Shown piece after piece: positions 42,571 through 51,052 of a DNA stretch of 56,254 nucleotides (the first letter of the stretch is position 1; every line of letters begins with the position of its first letter). The DNA comes from Cypionkella psychrotolerans (GTDB lineage: Bacteria; Pseudomonadota; Alphaproteobacteria; Rhodobacterales; Rhodobacteraceae): NCBI RefSeq assembly GCF_001294535.1, contig NZ_LGIC01000052.1, positions 1 to 56,254 of the forward strand. The letters are read 5' to 3'. The notes under the pieces were generated by a model. That model searched no databases, was not told the DNA's origin, and worked only from the letters and a program-made list of their open reading frames with translations. The translations under genes and the position numbers were made by a program.

Positions 42571-44784
42571 TCAATTCTGCGGCTTGAAGTGAAAGATCAA
42601 GTTTGAGTTTGCAAAAACGAACGGGTACTCGTCGGCGCTCTTGAATACCTGGCCGCAATCTCGTCGCCCGAAACCGTTCTCGCTCTGCAAACACAGCAGG
42701 TCCTCATCGACATCGATGAAGAGCATTGCTTGAAAGGCGACGTCCTGTGAGCGGGGCTGCCCATAGACTCCCGTAAAGAACACAATCCGCCTGTCTGCCC
42801 CGACAAACATGGTCGCCATCCGCTTTCCGGGGTCAATAAATCCGTTAAGAGTTTGAGAGCCTTCCTTTGTTGGCCTGAAAAAGAGACTCTCGATCTCATC
42901 GGACTTAAGTCGTTCCCGCCCCTGTTCCCGAAAGCCGAAAGGCCACTCAGGCATGCCTGCCTCGCGCAGCGCTGCGATCAGGAACGCGAAATCCTTTTCA
43001 TAACGATAGTGCGCCCGGTTTATCCGCATGCCCGCTAAAGACGGGTCACTTGAAGGCAGGCGAATACTTTGTCCGATTGCGGCACGCGCGTCGGCAATGC
43101 GGCCCCCCCGCGCATAGGCCGCAGCCAAGGAGATGAGAACATCGTCAATCTCCGGCCCCTCATAGTAGGCACGTTCAAGAGCAGCGATAGCCCGATCGTT
43201 GTCGCCGTTAAAGAAGTAAACGAGGCCTGCAATACTCCGGTTGATTGGCGAAAGATTGGGGTCGAGCTTCAGTGCAGTCTCAATCGCGGCGCTTGCCTCG
43301 GCAAAATTGCCAGCAAACACTTGAACGTAACCAAGCGTGATATATGCCTCGGCATCCCCAGGGCCCAGATTGACCGCCTTCTGGGCCGATGCGATTGACT
43401 CGTCGAAGTGTCCATCCACATTTTGCAGGATCGCCAGCGTCATCCAGGGCAGCGGCAAACTGGGTTTATACTTCTGCGCAAGCGAGGCTTTCTGGTAAGC
43501 CCGCTCTTCCGCGACCCTGTTTGGCAGCACATCGTCATAAGTATTTCGCCAAATGTAGGCGGCTGTTCGGGCATCGGCTGCCAACGCTTCCGCGAAATTG
43601 GGGTCGAGTTCCACCGCGGTTTCGTAAAAATCGAGGGCCTCGCGCAGCCCCTTCAGGTCGCCATTGCGCGCGACCTGCTCGCCGCGCAAAAAGTAATCGT
43701 AGGCCTCAAGATTAGCTGTCGGCGGGCGGGCGATCTGCGCCGCCTCGGTTGCCAGAGGCTCCACGCCGAGTGCGTCAACAAGTTCCTTTCTCATCTGGTC
43801 CAGAACGGCGAACACCTCTGTCTCCGGACGGTCGAATCGGTCGGTCCAGACATGTTTTCCGGTAGCTGCGTCAAGGAGTGCGGCATTGACCCGAATTTGT
43901 CCTTCCGCGCGCCGCACGCTGCCCTCGACCACATACCGGACGCCAAGATCGCCTGCGACTTTGGCGAGGACGATGGGCTTGCCCCTGTACGCGAACGCAG
44001 AGTCGCGGGCGATCACGTCGAGCCCGGTCAGTTTGGCCAGATCGGTGATCAAATCTTCGGTGATGCCATCAGCGAAATAGTCCTGGGCCGGATCGCCGCT
44101 CAAGTTCTCGAACGGCAGGACTGCGACCGACGGCCGTTCCGGTACGGAGTGCGTTTGCCATGCAAACACAACCGCAATCGAGGCGACCACCAGTGCTGCA
44201 ACCACCAGCGGTTTCAGCTTCAGCGTACCCGGCCGACGCGAAGCAGATTTGACTTTTCCGACATCCCCGGGATCAAGCAGAATCCGATACACCCTGATCG
44301 GCGTAGCGATGTTCTTCAGCTTTTGTTCGCCAAGAGCGGAAAATCCAACATCAACCTTCTGCGCGGCGTGATCGAAGGCAGTACCAGAGATGCAGATACC
44401 TCCGGGCTCTGCCAAACTCTCCAGACGCGCCGCGATGTTGACGCCGTCGCCGTAGATATCGTTGTCCTGGATGATGATGTCGCCGAGATTGACTCCGATC
44501 CGAAGGCGAATGCGTTGAGCTTCGGAAGTACTCTGATCGTAGTCGGCCATTCCTCGCTGAATCGCGGCGGCACAGTGTACAGCATCTACAATACTGGCGA
44601 ACTCCACCAGCGCGCCATCACCCATGAGCTTGACGATGTGACCATGGAACTGCGCGATTGCCGGATCAATCACCTCTTTGCGGCACGCCACGAGCCGCGC
44701 AAGCGTACCAACTTCATCTTCCCCCATGAGTCGGCTATAGCCAACTACGTCGGAGGTAAGTATCGCGGTAAGTCGTCGTTCCAT
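42571..44784 (-). CDS. Class III adenylate cyclase with TM and TPR region
   Basis: 737 aa starting MERRLTAILTSDVVGYSRLM. The catalytic domain keeps metal-binding D12 and D56 (KLMGDGALVEF) and YGDGVNIAARLESLAEPGGI. A helix at about 193-212 is followed by a FlgO/TolB-like segment (PSVAVLPFENLSGDPAQDYFADG) and TPR-type repeats to about 570, then a unique C-terminal part. Expected to make cAMP. This architecture is common in Rhizobiales and Rhodobacterales. An upstream Met was rejected in favour of the family-typical start. Confidence 0.88.
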   Translation of the reverse strand: MERRLTAILTSDVVGYSRLMGEDEVGTLARLVACRKEVIDPAIAQFHGHIVKLMGDGALVEFASIVDAVHCAAAIQRGMADYDQSTSEAQRIRLRIGVNLGDIIIQDNDIYGDGVNIAARLESLAEPGGICISGTAFDHAAQKVDVGFSALGEQKLKNIATPIRVYRILLDPGDVGKVKSASRRPGTLKLKPLVVAALVVASIAVVFAWQTHSVPERPSVAVLPFENLSGDPAQDYFADGITEDLITDLAKLTGLDVIARDSAFAYRGKPIVLAKVAGDLGVRYVVEGSVRRAEGQIRVNAALLDAATGKHVWTDRFDRPETEVFAVLDQMRKELVDALGVEPLATEAAQIARPPTANLEAYDYFLRGEQVARNGDLKGLREALDFYETAVELDPNFAEALAADARTAAYIWRNTYDDVLPNRVAEERAYQKASLAQKYKPSLPLPWMTLAILQNVDGHFDESIASAQKAVNLGPGDAEAYITLGYVQVFAGNFAEASAAIETALKLDPNLSPINRSIAGLVYFFNGDNDRAIAALERAYYEGPEIDDVLISLAAAYARGGRIADARAAIGQSIRLPSSDPSLAGMRINRAHYRYEKDFAFLIAALREAGMPEWPFGFREQGRERLKSDEIESLFFRPTKEGSQTLNGFIDPGKRMATMFVGADRRIVFFTGVYGQPRSQDVAFQAMLFIDVDEDLLCLQSENGFGRRDCGQVFKSADEYPFVFANSNLIFHFKPQN

Positions 44785-44992
44785 TTGCCTATTCGCTGAA
44801 AACTGTCTTTGTCGTAGTCTACATTCATTTTCAGGCACCTGGGTGCACAATCGACGGGAGAGGGAGGGGTCAGAGCAAACTCGTGCGCCTGTCAAGGCCG
44901 TCGCCCGTCTTGCTCGAATGACCCAAAAGCCGAAAAAATCTGAGCCTTAGTGGTTCAAGGTTGAGGGGCGGACGCGGCTCAAAACTCGAAAG

Positions 44993-45382
44993 TCACGTAT
45001 TCAAAGCAAACAACCGATGCTGCTGCCCCCACTCGGCAGGAACAGCATTCAGCAACATCGCCATCGTTGCTCCGCCAATTTGCCGCCCCTCGACGATCGC
45101 TTCCACGATGTCGGGCGCGAGATTGTTCAGGCGCAGAACCCTGCTCAGATATGATGGGTCGATCTTCTCTGCGGCGGCGAGCTCGGTAATAGTCGCGAAG
45201 GTGCCCAATTCCAAAATCCGCCGCCAACGGAAAGCGCGGGCCAGCGTCTTGATCATCGTGTTGTCGATCTGGCGGCGCGCGATGGGCGCGCCCTCCGGCT
45301 GAACGATAGTCTTTCGTCTGCCGTGCTTGCGCAGCGCCATCGGGACATGAAGCGTGAGAGTTTCTGCCGAAACTTGGCTCAT
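44993..45382 (-). CDS. Recombinase-associated hypothetical protein
   Basis: 129 aa. MSQVSAETLTLHVPMALRKHGRRKT at the start, then a helical part (LAAAEKIDPSYLSRVLRLN) that looks like a helix-turn-helix. It overlaps the recombinase stop as ATGA and is the last gene in the integration operon. I know it only as a regular neighbour of such recombinases. It may be a DNA-binding cofactor; that is inferred from the HTH-like stretch. Confidence 0.72.
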   Translation of the reverse strand: MSQVSAETLTLHVPMALRKHGRRKTIVQPEGAPIARRQIDNTMIKTLARAFRWRRILELGTFATITELAAAEKIDPSYLSRVLRLNNLAPDIVEAIVEGRQIGGATMAMLLNAVPAEWGQQHRLFALNT

Positions 45383-46701
45383 GACGCGCCTCCCGAGACG
45401 GTTGCCATCTCGTGCACAAGTCCGGCAAGTCCATCAACGCGCAAAAGAACATTCATGCCTGCCACCCCAAGATCAATCCGCTCGATCAACAACTGGACGA
45501 TGCGCGCCTGCTCTGCGGGAAAAAGTTCATCCCAGAGCGGATCAAGTTGTATTAACGCCGCGCGCGCATCGCCCTCGACAATAGGCGGGTCGTCCATCTT
45601 CGCAGCCTTCCATGTGCCGATGATGATCTCCGGTTGGCGAAACACCGCCCGCAACTGGTCCACCACAGCGCCTTCGATCTCTGCCGCAGGCACCCGTGCC
45701 ACAGGGCAAGTTCCGGCGCCATGGTTGAGGATAGTCTGACTGACATAGTAGCGGTACCGTCGCGTACCCTTGCAGGTATGTGTGGGTGAGAATGCAGCGC
45801 CATCCGGCCCGAACAAAAGGCCCTTCAGGAGGGCGGGCGTCTCTGCGCGGGTGTTGCTGGCGCGCTTGCGCGGGCTGACCGTCAAGATGGCATGCACCTT
45901 GTCCCATAAGGGTTGATCAATGATTGCAAGGTGCTCGCCGGGGTAGCTTGTGCCCTTGTGCACGGCCTCGCCGATGTAGACCCGATTGTTCAGCATCCGG
46001 TACAGATGGCATTTATTGAGCAGCGCGCCTTTGCGCGTGGTGACGCCGATCTTGCGCAGGGACTGCACGATGGTGGTGGCTGATCCGACCTTGGCAAATT
46101 CCGAGAAGACCATACGCACCGTGGCCGCATCGGCAGCACTCACAACCAGTTTGCGGTCTTTCACCTCGTAGCCCATCGGGGGGCAACCGCCCATCCACAT
46201 GCCCTTCATCCGACTGGCACGGACCTTGTCGCGAATGCGCTCGGCGGTCACCTCGCGTTCGAATTGTGCAAAGCTGAGCAGGATGTTCAGCGTAAGCCGC
46301 CCCATTGATGTTGTCGTGTTGAAAGATTGCGTTACCGAAATGAAGGTGACGCCATGCCGGTCAAACACTTCGACCAGTTTCGAAAAGTCCATCAGCGAAC
46401 GTGACAGCCGGTCGATCTTGTAGACCACCACCACGTCGACCAACCCGTCTTCGATGTCGGCCATCAGCTGTTTCAGCCCGGGGCGCTCAAGGGTGCCACC
46501 CGAAACCCCGCCATCGTCGTATTGATCACGCAGCAGCGCCCAACCCTCGGAGCGTTGGCTGGTGATGTAGGCTTCGCACGCTTCGCGCTGGGCGTGCAGG
46601 CTGTTGAAGTCGCGATCCAGCCCTTCTTCAGATGATTTCCGGGTATAGATGGCGCAGCGCAGTTTGCGCAAAAGATTATCAGGTTTAACGGGCGCGTTCA
46701 T
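45379..46701 (-). CDS. Large serine recombinase
   Basis: 440 aa starting MNAPVKPDN. Resolvase domain: AIYTRKSSEEGLD with catalytic Ser 23 (Y-x-R-x-S), VVYKIDRLSRSLMDFSKL, and FEREVTAERIRDKVRASR. A recombinase domain follows (GYEVKDRKLVVSAADAAT) and a zinc-ribbon-like part (GTRRYRYYVSQ..CP). It should catalyse site-specific integration or excision of the element. It is coupled by ATGA overlaps to its neighbours on both sides. Confidence 0.92.
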   Translation of the reverse strand: MNAPVKPDNLLRKLRCAIYTRKSSEEGLDRDFNSLHAQREACEAYITSQRSEGWALLRDQYDDGGVSGGTLERPGLKQLMADIEDGLVDVVVVYKIDRLSRSLMDFSKLVEVFDRHGVTFISVTQSFNTTTSMGRLTLNILLSFAQFEREVTAERIRDKVRASRMKGMWMGGCPPMGYEVKDRKLVVSAADAATVRMVFSEFAKVGSATTIVQSLRKIGVTTRKGALLNKCHLYRMLNNRVYIGEAVHKGTSYPGEHLAIIDQPLWDKVHAILTVSPRKRASNTRAETPALLKGLLFGPDGAAFSPTHTCKGTRRYRYYVSQTILNHGAGTCPVARVPAAEIEGAVVDQLRAVFRQPEIIIGTWKAAKMDDPPIVEGDARAALIQLDPLWDELFPAEQARIVQLLIERIDLGVAGMNVLLRVDGLAGLVHEMATVSGGAS

Positions 46702-47150
46702 GCGGCCCTCCGGCTGTGTTTGAGACCAAAGAACGTCCAGCCATTCCAACGCGTGCCGGTGATGGCGCGGGCGATCGCCGAAAGCGATTGATAGGGGCGA
46801 CCCTGCCATTCAAACCCGGTTTGCAGCACGGTGACGACATGTTCGACGCCTTGGTGCGCGCGGATCAGTTTGGTGCCTGCAATGGGCATCAGGTCGGTAC
46901 GGATGCGCCGCGTGGTGATATTGCCGCCATCAAGCTGTTCGCCCAAGGCTTCAAGCCGCTTGACGATTTCCGGGTTCAGCCCGCCATAGGCCAGTTCCTG
47001 AATGCGGTAAGCAAGGCGACTTTCCAAGTTCTTGCGGTTATATCTCGGGGGCTCGCTTGCGTAGAGATCGTGCCATTGCGCCTTCAATTCTGATATCGGC
47101 GCGGTCTTCAGCGCGGCCAAGCGGGCGGGGATGGGGTCAGATTTGGTCAT
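46698..47150 (-). CDS. DUF2924 protein
   Basis: 150 aa. Family markers: RLAALKTAPISELKAQWHDL, RLAYRIQELAYGG and the C-terminal YQSLSAIARAITGTRWNG-type motif. DUF2924 genes regularly precede serine recombinases in alphaproteobacteria. The role is unknown. The stop overlaps the recombinase start as ATGA and its own start overlaps the preceding small ORF. Confidence 0.88.
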   Translation of the reverse strand: MTKSDPIPARLAALKTAPISELKAQWHDLYASEPPRYNRKNLESRLAYRIQELAYGGLNPEIVKRLEALGEQLDGGNITTRRIRTDLMPIAGTKLIRAHQGVEHVVTVLQTGFEWQGRPYQSLSAIARAITGTRWNGWTFFGLKHSRRAA

Positions 47151-47349
47151 GGGTCTCTCCGATGGTTGGAGTTGCATGAGCACTCTGGCCGGGCAGAGAG
47201 TGTAGCGAACTATCTCCCGCAATCGCAGATAGATCGCTTGCATTTCGTGCGCGCAAACGACGCAGGCCGAGGGCCAAGATCGCGCAGAGTTCGGCCCGGC
47301 GTTCGAGCGGTTTCATATGGGACGGGGCAAGGGGATTGGGGCGTATCAT
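47137..47349 (-). CDS. Small basic protein at head of recombinase operon
   Basis: 70 aa. Core KPLERRAELCAILALGLRRLRAR, then a Ser-rich segment ending in PTIGETHDQI. I have seen comparable small ORFs before DUF2924-recombinase pairs, but no function is known. GAAGG precedes the ATG at 47349; Met 12 at 47316 is an alternative. It overlaps DUF2924 by 14 nt. Confidence 0.6.
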   Translation of the reverse strand: MIRPNPLAPSHMKPLERRAELCAILALGLRRLRARNASDLSAIAGDSSLHSLPGQSAHATPTIGETHDQI

Positions 47350-47453
47350 GGCAGACCTTCGGTGGTATCTGCCCGGTAAAAGCCAAGTCGAAGGCGAGAA
47401 TGGGACACTTCTTCTGCGCTATTTCGCGTGACAGATTTCAAGTCGCGGATAGG

Positions 47454-47469
47454 GTGGCCACAGTGCACT
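47454..47469. promoter_or_regulatory. Two abutting 8-bp palindromes, candidate operator
   Basis: GTGGCCAC directly followed by AGTGCACT, both perfect. They lie in the divergent region between the recombinase operon and the 723-aa gene, 15 nt before that gene starts. Confidence 0.4.
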
Positions 47470-47484
47470 ATGCTGGAGAGCTTG

Positions 47485-49656
47485 ATGGTACGCGCGCCGA
47501 CTAGAACCTGCCCGCATTTGTCCAACCTGTTTGACACCGCCCCTCCGATCCTTGTTGCTGCTTTCTTCAAATCGAAGCCTTTTGAACGGTTCACATGGGT
47601 TGAAGGCTACATGCCCCGTTTGGACGGAATCCCAAGCAACGAGCCCGCGCGTGCAATGCTGGCGACTGAAACAAAAATGCGTCTTGGTCCGCTGGAAACC
47701 GAGGCCGCGCGTATTGTCACGATGGCAGGCAACCGCGGCCAGTTTGCGTTGGAGGGTCTGGCCACGACGAAATTGACCGCAGATCGATTGCAAATTCTGA
47801 TTGGCCAGAGGGATGAACTTGCGCGTAGCCTTTGGGCCTATGTTCACGAATCCAGCCTGTTCGATGCTACCGAGAACGGCATGCATATGCGCCTCTACCG
47901 GCGTTACGACCGCCATTATCAGACCTTTATGGCCGAACCCTCCCCGGGAACCGACCGCGATGTCGAAGAAAGTCTGGTCAAGGATTTGCTGGCCGAGTTG
48001 AAAGGGAGCCTAAATCGTGGGGATGGTTATCGAATTGACCGCTTTGATCTGCCTGAAGAGGCCGATGAACCTGCAGCCGTGATGTATTTGCTTTCACATC
48101 CCAGCCCTCCAACCAGCGCGCGGGATATGGACGACGACGGCAATAGTGCTCGGATATATTTCCGCCCGCCTGGCGAGGCGATGATCGTCTACACGCCGTC
48201 GACGGGCAGGGTGCATGTTCGGGCCGGGACGCGTTCACTGCGCCATAAAATCGCTGATGCCTTCATCGAAAAGGTCCTTAGCCAAGAGCCCTCGCGTCAA
48301 CCGGTCGACTTCCAAGCTTACGATATATCGAAATTCAGATCCGAGTTTGATCTGGCTCGGCCTGCGATGGCCGATGTGGAAATCGTGGCGGCCAAGGTTA
48401 TTCAAGTCCAAGTAAGCGTGGAAGACCTTGCAAGCCGACTTTCCGTCTCGACGTCGATAGAGAGTGATCTCGCAACACTCGTCGAAAACCAGCCGGGGCT
48501 GGCGCGCATATTCGAACGGGCGATCGCGACACGGTTTCTTGAAATTGCCGTGCGATACCGGCGCAAGGACAAAGACGAGACACGGACACTGTCATTTACA
48601 GTGACGGATCGAAATACATGCAGCCTTCTCAGCGTCGACGATCCGTTTGAGCGGGTTCTGGGGCATCGGCTATTGAGGCATTGGGGCATTCTTCGGGAAG
48701 GTCGCGCGCCAAGTGAGACTGACGCGATGTCGGTTTTGCCAGCCCTGTTGGAAATTTGGGATATCGGGGCGGAGACGCTCTCCGGGGCTTGGTTGTTTGA
48801 GCGGCAGATCGATCCTCAACTCTTGATCGAAATTGGCTTTCTTGTTCCGTCTGGTGCGGATGACGGCGACGTGATCGACGATGAAGATGGCATCGGCCAA
48901 GCTACCGCCGAGGTTGTAACAAGGTCGGATGGGATCGGTGTCAAAACAATACGGGGCCAAGAGGCTCCCGGTGGCCCCGCTGATCGATACTGCCGCTATC
49001 GCGTTCGAAAAGGTTGGGTTGCGCAGTACGTCCGCGAATTTACTGCCAAATCATTCGATAATTCTGCAGTGCCCGACGATGACGCCAATCTTGTGGCGCT
49101 GGGAACATTGCAGATCGAAGGTCGGGATGTGCCGGTCTACCTTGTCCGCGGGCTTGATGACGAGCGAGCACGCGAGTCCATCGATACAAAACTAAGATCG
49201 CGCCCAGGTGGCAAGGTTGGATTGGTTTTGCAGGCGGGATCTGCGCTGGGCAGCTCTATTTCTGGCAATGTGTTGACGCGCCTGATTGATCACTTGGAGG
49301 GCACGTTGCCCGCAATTGGTTTGAACCTGGCAAGCCTGCGCTCTGTCTACGAGCGCAATTGCGTGTTGGCAAATGGGGGCGCGATCGTGGAATTTGTCCC
49401 GCTGGGCGACACGGCGGGTACGTTATTCGTGCCTAAAAAGGGCAGCATTTACATATCGGGAGAGCATAAAGTTAGGGTGATCCAGCGGCTTGTCGACGCC
49501 CATAACAGCGGCTCGTCCCCAACCGCGAGTGACGATCTGCGAAAAGGGATCTTGGACCAATCTCTGGCAAATATCTTCAATCAGCCGCTTTGGGATAAGT
49601 TGAAGGCAGACTTCATTCGATCACCCAAGAAACCGTTTTGGGAAATCGCCACCTAG
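47485..49656 (+). CDS. Unrecognised 723-aa protein
   Basis: I do not recognise this protein. The start at 47485 has GGAG 8 nt upstream. It is soluble (no signal or membrane helix), acidic and mixed alpha/beta. Notable parts: DRDVEESLVKDLLAELKGSL with a conserved-looking HxxxLYRRYDRHYQTF region (about 128-150); an internal helical stretch (DLASRLSVSTSIESDLATLV), and GKVGLVLQAGSALGSSISGN (about 587-606), then a basic C-terminus. No catalytic motif is clear. It lies divergent to the recombinase operon, where accessory or defence cargo is often found. Confidence 0.85.
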   Translation: MVRAPTRTCPHLSNLFDTAPPILVAAFFKSKPFERFTWVEGYMPRLDGIPSNEPARAMLATETKMRLGPLETEAARIVTMAGNRGQFALEGLATTKLTADRLQILIGQRDELARSLWAYVHESSLFDATENGMHMRLYRRYDRHYQTFMAEPSPGTDRDVEESLVKDLLAELKGSLNRGDGYRIDRFDLPEEADEPAAVMYLLSHPSPPTSARDMDDDGNSARIYFRPPGEAMIVYTPSTGRVHVRAGTRSLRHKIADAFIEKVLSQEPSRQPVDFQAYDISKFRSEFDLARPAMADVEIVAAKVIQVQVSVEDLASRLSVSTSIESDLATLVENQPGLARIFERAIATRFLEIAVRYRRKDKDETRTLSFTVTDRNTCSLLSVDDPFERVLGHRLLRHWGILREGRAPSETDAMSVLPALLEIWDIGAETLSGAWLFERQIDPQLLIEIGFLVPSGADDGDVIDDEDGIGQATAEVVTRSDGIGVKTIRGQEAPGGPADRYCRYRVRKGWVAQYVREFTAKSFDNSAVPDDDANLVALGTLQIEGRDVPVYLVRGLDDERARESIDTKLRSRPGGKVGLVLQAGSALGSSISGNVLTRLIDHLEGTLPAIGLNLASLRSVYERNCVLANGGAIVEFVPLGDTAGTLFVPKKGSIYISGEHKVRVIQRLVDAHNSGSSPTASDDLRKGILDQSLANIFNQPLWDKLKADFIRSPKKPFWEIAT

Positions 49657-49659
49657 ACC

Positions 49660-49681
49660 CAACTCCGTTGCAACTCCGTTG
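49660..49681. repeat. Tandem 11-bp repeat CAACTCCGTTG
   Basis: Two exact copies in a row, each itself a short dyad (CAAC/GTTG). A degenerate third copy, GAACTCCGATT, starts at 49694. They follow the stop of the 723-aa gene and precede the zinc-ribbon gene; possible operator. Confidence 0.55.
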
Positions 49682-49747
49682 CGGGGGACTGACGAACTCC
49701 GATTCGCCATGACAATTCCACGGCTCCCGTAATCGCAGGAGCCTAAA

Positions 49748-49963
49748 ATGGCCTATGTCGATCCCGATCAACTGACACAGCGCCTAGCGCGCAAACATCC
49801 CGCTGATTTTCTGCAAAACGACTGGCGCTGCCTTGAATGTGGCAAGCTGCTGGGCGTGCGCCGCGGCGCAAAGTTGCACGTGCGGGTTCAAGGTCACGAT
49901 TACACCGTGAGCTTGCCCGCTGAAGCTATCTGTCGCGGCTGCGGCACACACAACCGGACCTGA
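49748..49963 (+). CDS. Small zinc-ribbon protein
   Basis: 71 aa with two CxxC knuckles, CLECGKLLG and CRGCGTHNR, about 40 residues apart: a zinc ribbon. It resembles the phage Com-like small zinc-finger proteins, which can be translational regulators, but the match is loose. AGGAGCCT precedes the ATG; a strong terminator follows 7 nt after the stop, so it is a separate transcript or the end of the one above. Confidence 0.72.
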   Translation: MAYVDPDQLTQRLARKHPADFLQNDWRCLECGKLLGVRRGAKLHVRVQGHDYTVSLPAEAICRGCGTHNRT

Positions 49964-49969
49964 CATGAG

Positions 49970-49995
49970 CGGGCGCCTTTCAGGGCGCCCGTTTT
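49970..49995 (+). terminator. Terminator after the zinc-ribbon gene
   Basis: CGGGCGCC, loop TTTCAG, GGCGCCCG, then TTTT. Perfect 8-bp stem. Confidence 0.85.
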
Positions 49996-50040
49996 GTCAT
50001 CCAGCCCCCTCACAAAATTAACTGGTCCCCCGTGAGGCGC

Positions 50041-50069
50041 GTGACGCCCGGCCGTAAGGCAGGCGTCAC
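50041..50069. promoter_or_regulatory. 8-bp inverted repeat abutting the sigma-like start
   Basis: GTGACGCC-N13-GGCGTCAC. The right arm ends on the base just before the ATG at 50070, so the hairpin would enclose the ribosome site (AAGGCAGG). Operator or translational control hairpin. Confidence 0.45.
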
Positions 50070-50882
50070 ATGCGAGCCAGTTGGCAAGCACTCTATTCTG
50101 ACTTGGTCCAGGCGACCAATCGTCTCCGTTTCCAAACGGAATTTTGCCAAATATGCCAAGACCACAGCGCCCTGTGCGGTGGGCGGGATCCGGGCGATCT
50201 GATGGACCGCTTGCATGCGCCCGTTGGGGACCCGGCGATCCGCAACGACATGCTTCGCGCGCTCGTGATCGTTGCGCAGGGCGATGCGCGGCGCTCCGAG
50301 GTAGCCACCACCTTGTTGCTGCTCGCACTTTGGCCTGGGCTTGATGCGGTCCACGGGCGGCTGTGTCGATACTACCCGCACGAGCGGCATGAGGTCGGGG
50401 CAGAAATCCTTGGCCGCGTCACCTTGGGCATTCTGAACATGGACTTGGACGCCGTGCAAAAGGTGGCGGCGACTCTCGTTATGAACACCCAGCGCGACAT
50501 CCACCGCTCTTTTAAACGCCTGCGCGATGAACGCCGCGATCAGATCTCGTGGGATGACACATGCGGTTATGCGCTCATCGGGCCAACAGACGATGTTGAA
50601 CTCATAGCTGCGATGGAGTGGCGTCAGCGGCTGGTCCCGCTACTCGGCAAAGATACCGAGCTGTTCTTGCGCATCATGCTCTTGGGCGAAACCCAAGCCG
50701 AGGCAGGACGCGCATTAGGGCTGTCCCATGCGGCAGCGCGCAAGCGTCATCAGCGTGCGCTGGCGCGACTGCCTGCACCCGCACAATTCGTTCCGCCCTG
50801 TCCCATTCCGCGGTCGCGTTTGGCTTTTGCAGATCGAGAGGCCGCGGATGTGCCTCGCGATGGAGGTGGTCATGGTGCATGA
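50070..50882 (+). CDS. Sigma-factor-like protein
   Basis: 270 aa. The C-terminal part shows a sigma region-4 helix-turn-helix (LLGETQAEAGRALGLSHAAARKRHQRALARL, recognition helix about 219-236). The middle (TRHEVGAEILGRVTLGI-like and DIHRSFKRLRDER) is compatible with a region 2 fold. A phage-encoded sigma or late activator is possible. N-terminal Cys-rich segment CQICQDHSALC. It overlaps the next gene by 11 nt and heads the replication operon. Confidence 0.68.
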   Translation: MRASWQALYSDLVQATNRLRFQTEFCQICQDHSALCGGRDPGDLMDRLHAPVGDPAIRNDMLRALVIVAQGDARRSEVATTLLLLALWPGLDAVHGRLCRYYPHERHEVGAEILGRVTLGILNMDLDAVQKVAATLVMNTQRDIHRSFKRLRDERRDQISWDDTCGYALIGPTDDVELIAAMEWRQRLVPLLGKDTELFLRIMLLGETQAEAGRALGLSHAAARKRHQRALARLPAPAQFVPPCPIPRSRLAFADREAADVPRDGGGHGA

Positions 50883-51051
50883 AAACGAGCAAGAGGACTT
50901 CGAGCGCTTGCCGGGCCTGTTTCGGGTTTGGGATCTGGCACGGGTGATCGTGCCGGGCGCGATTTACCGGATCGAAGAAGCCGGGCTGACGCGGGACGGA
51001 GCCACGCTCTTTGCCATCTATCAGGTCCTCGTCTCGGCAATGGTGCACTGA
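50872..51051 (+). CDS. Small hypothetical protein in the replication operon
   Basis: 59 aa from ATG 50872 (GGAGG 4 nt upstream). MVHENEQEDFERLPGLFRVWDL, then ARVIVPGAIYRIEEAGLTRDG. No family is recognised. It bridges the sigma-like gene (11-nt overlap) and the Topo VI-A-like gene (1 nt away), so it is part of the same transcript. Confidence 0.6.
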   Translation: MVHENEQEDFERLPGLFRVWDLARVIVPGAIYRIEEAGLTRDGATLFAIYQVLVSAMVH

Positions 51052-51052
51052 G

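Noticed and set aside
43408-44799. A 463-aa plus-strand ORF
   Set aside because: Entirely antisense to the adenylate cyclase gene, whose motifs and start are clear.
49660-49704. CRISPR-like array
   Set aside because: Only two to three 11-bp units and no spacers; no cas genes in the window.
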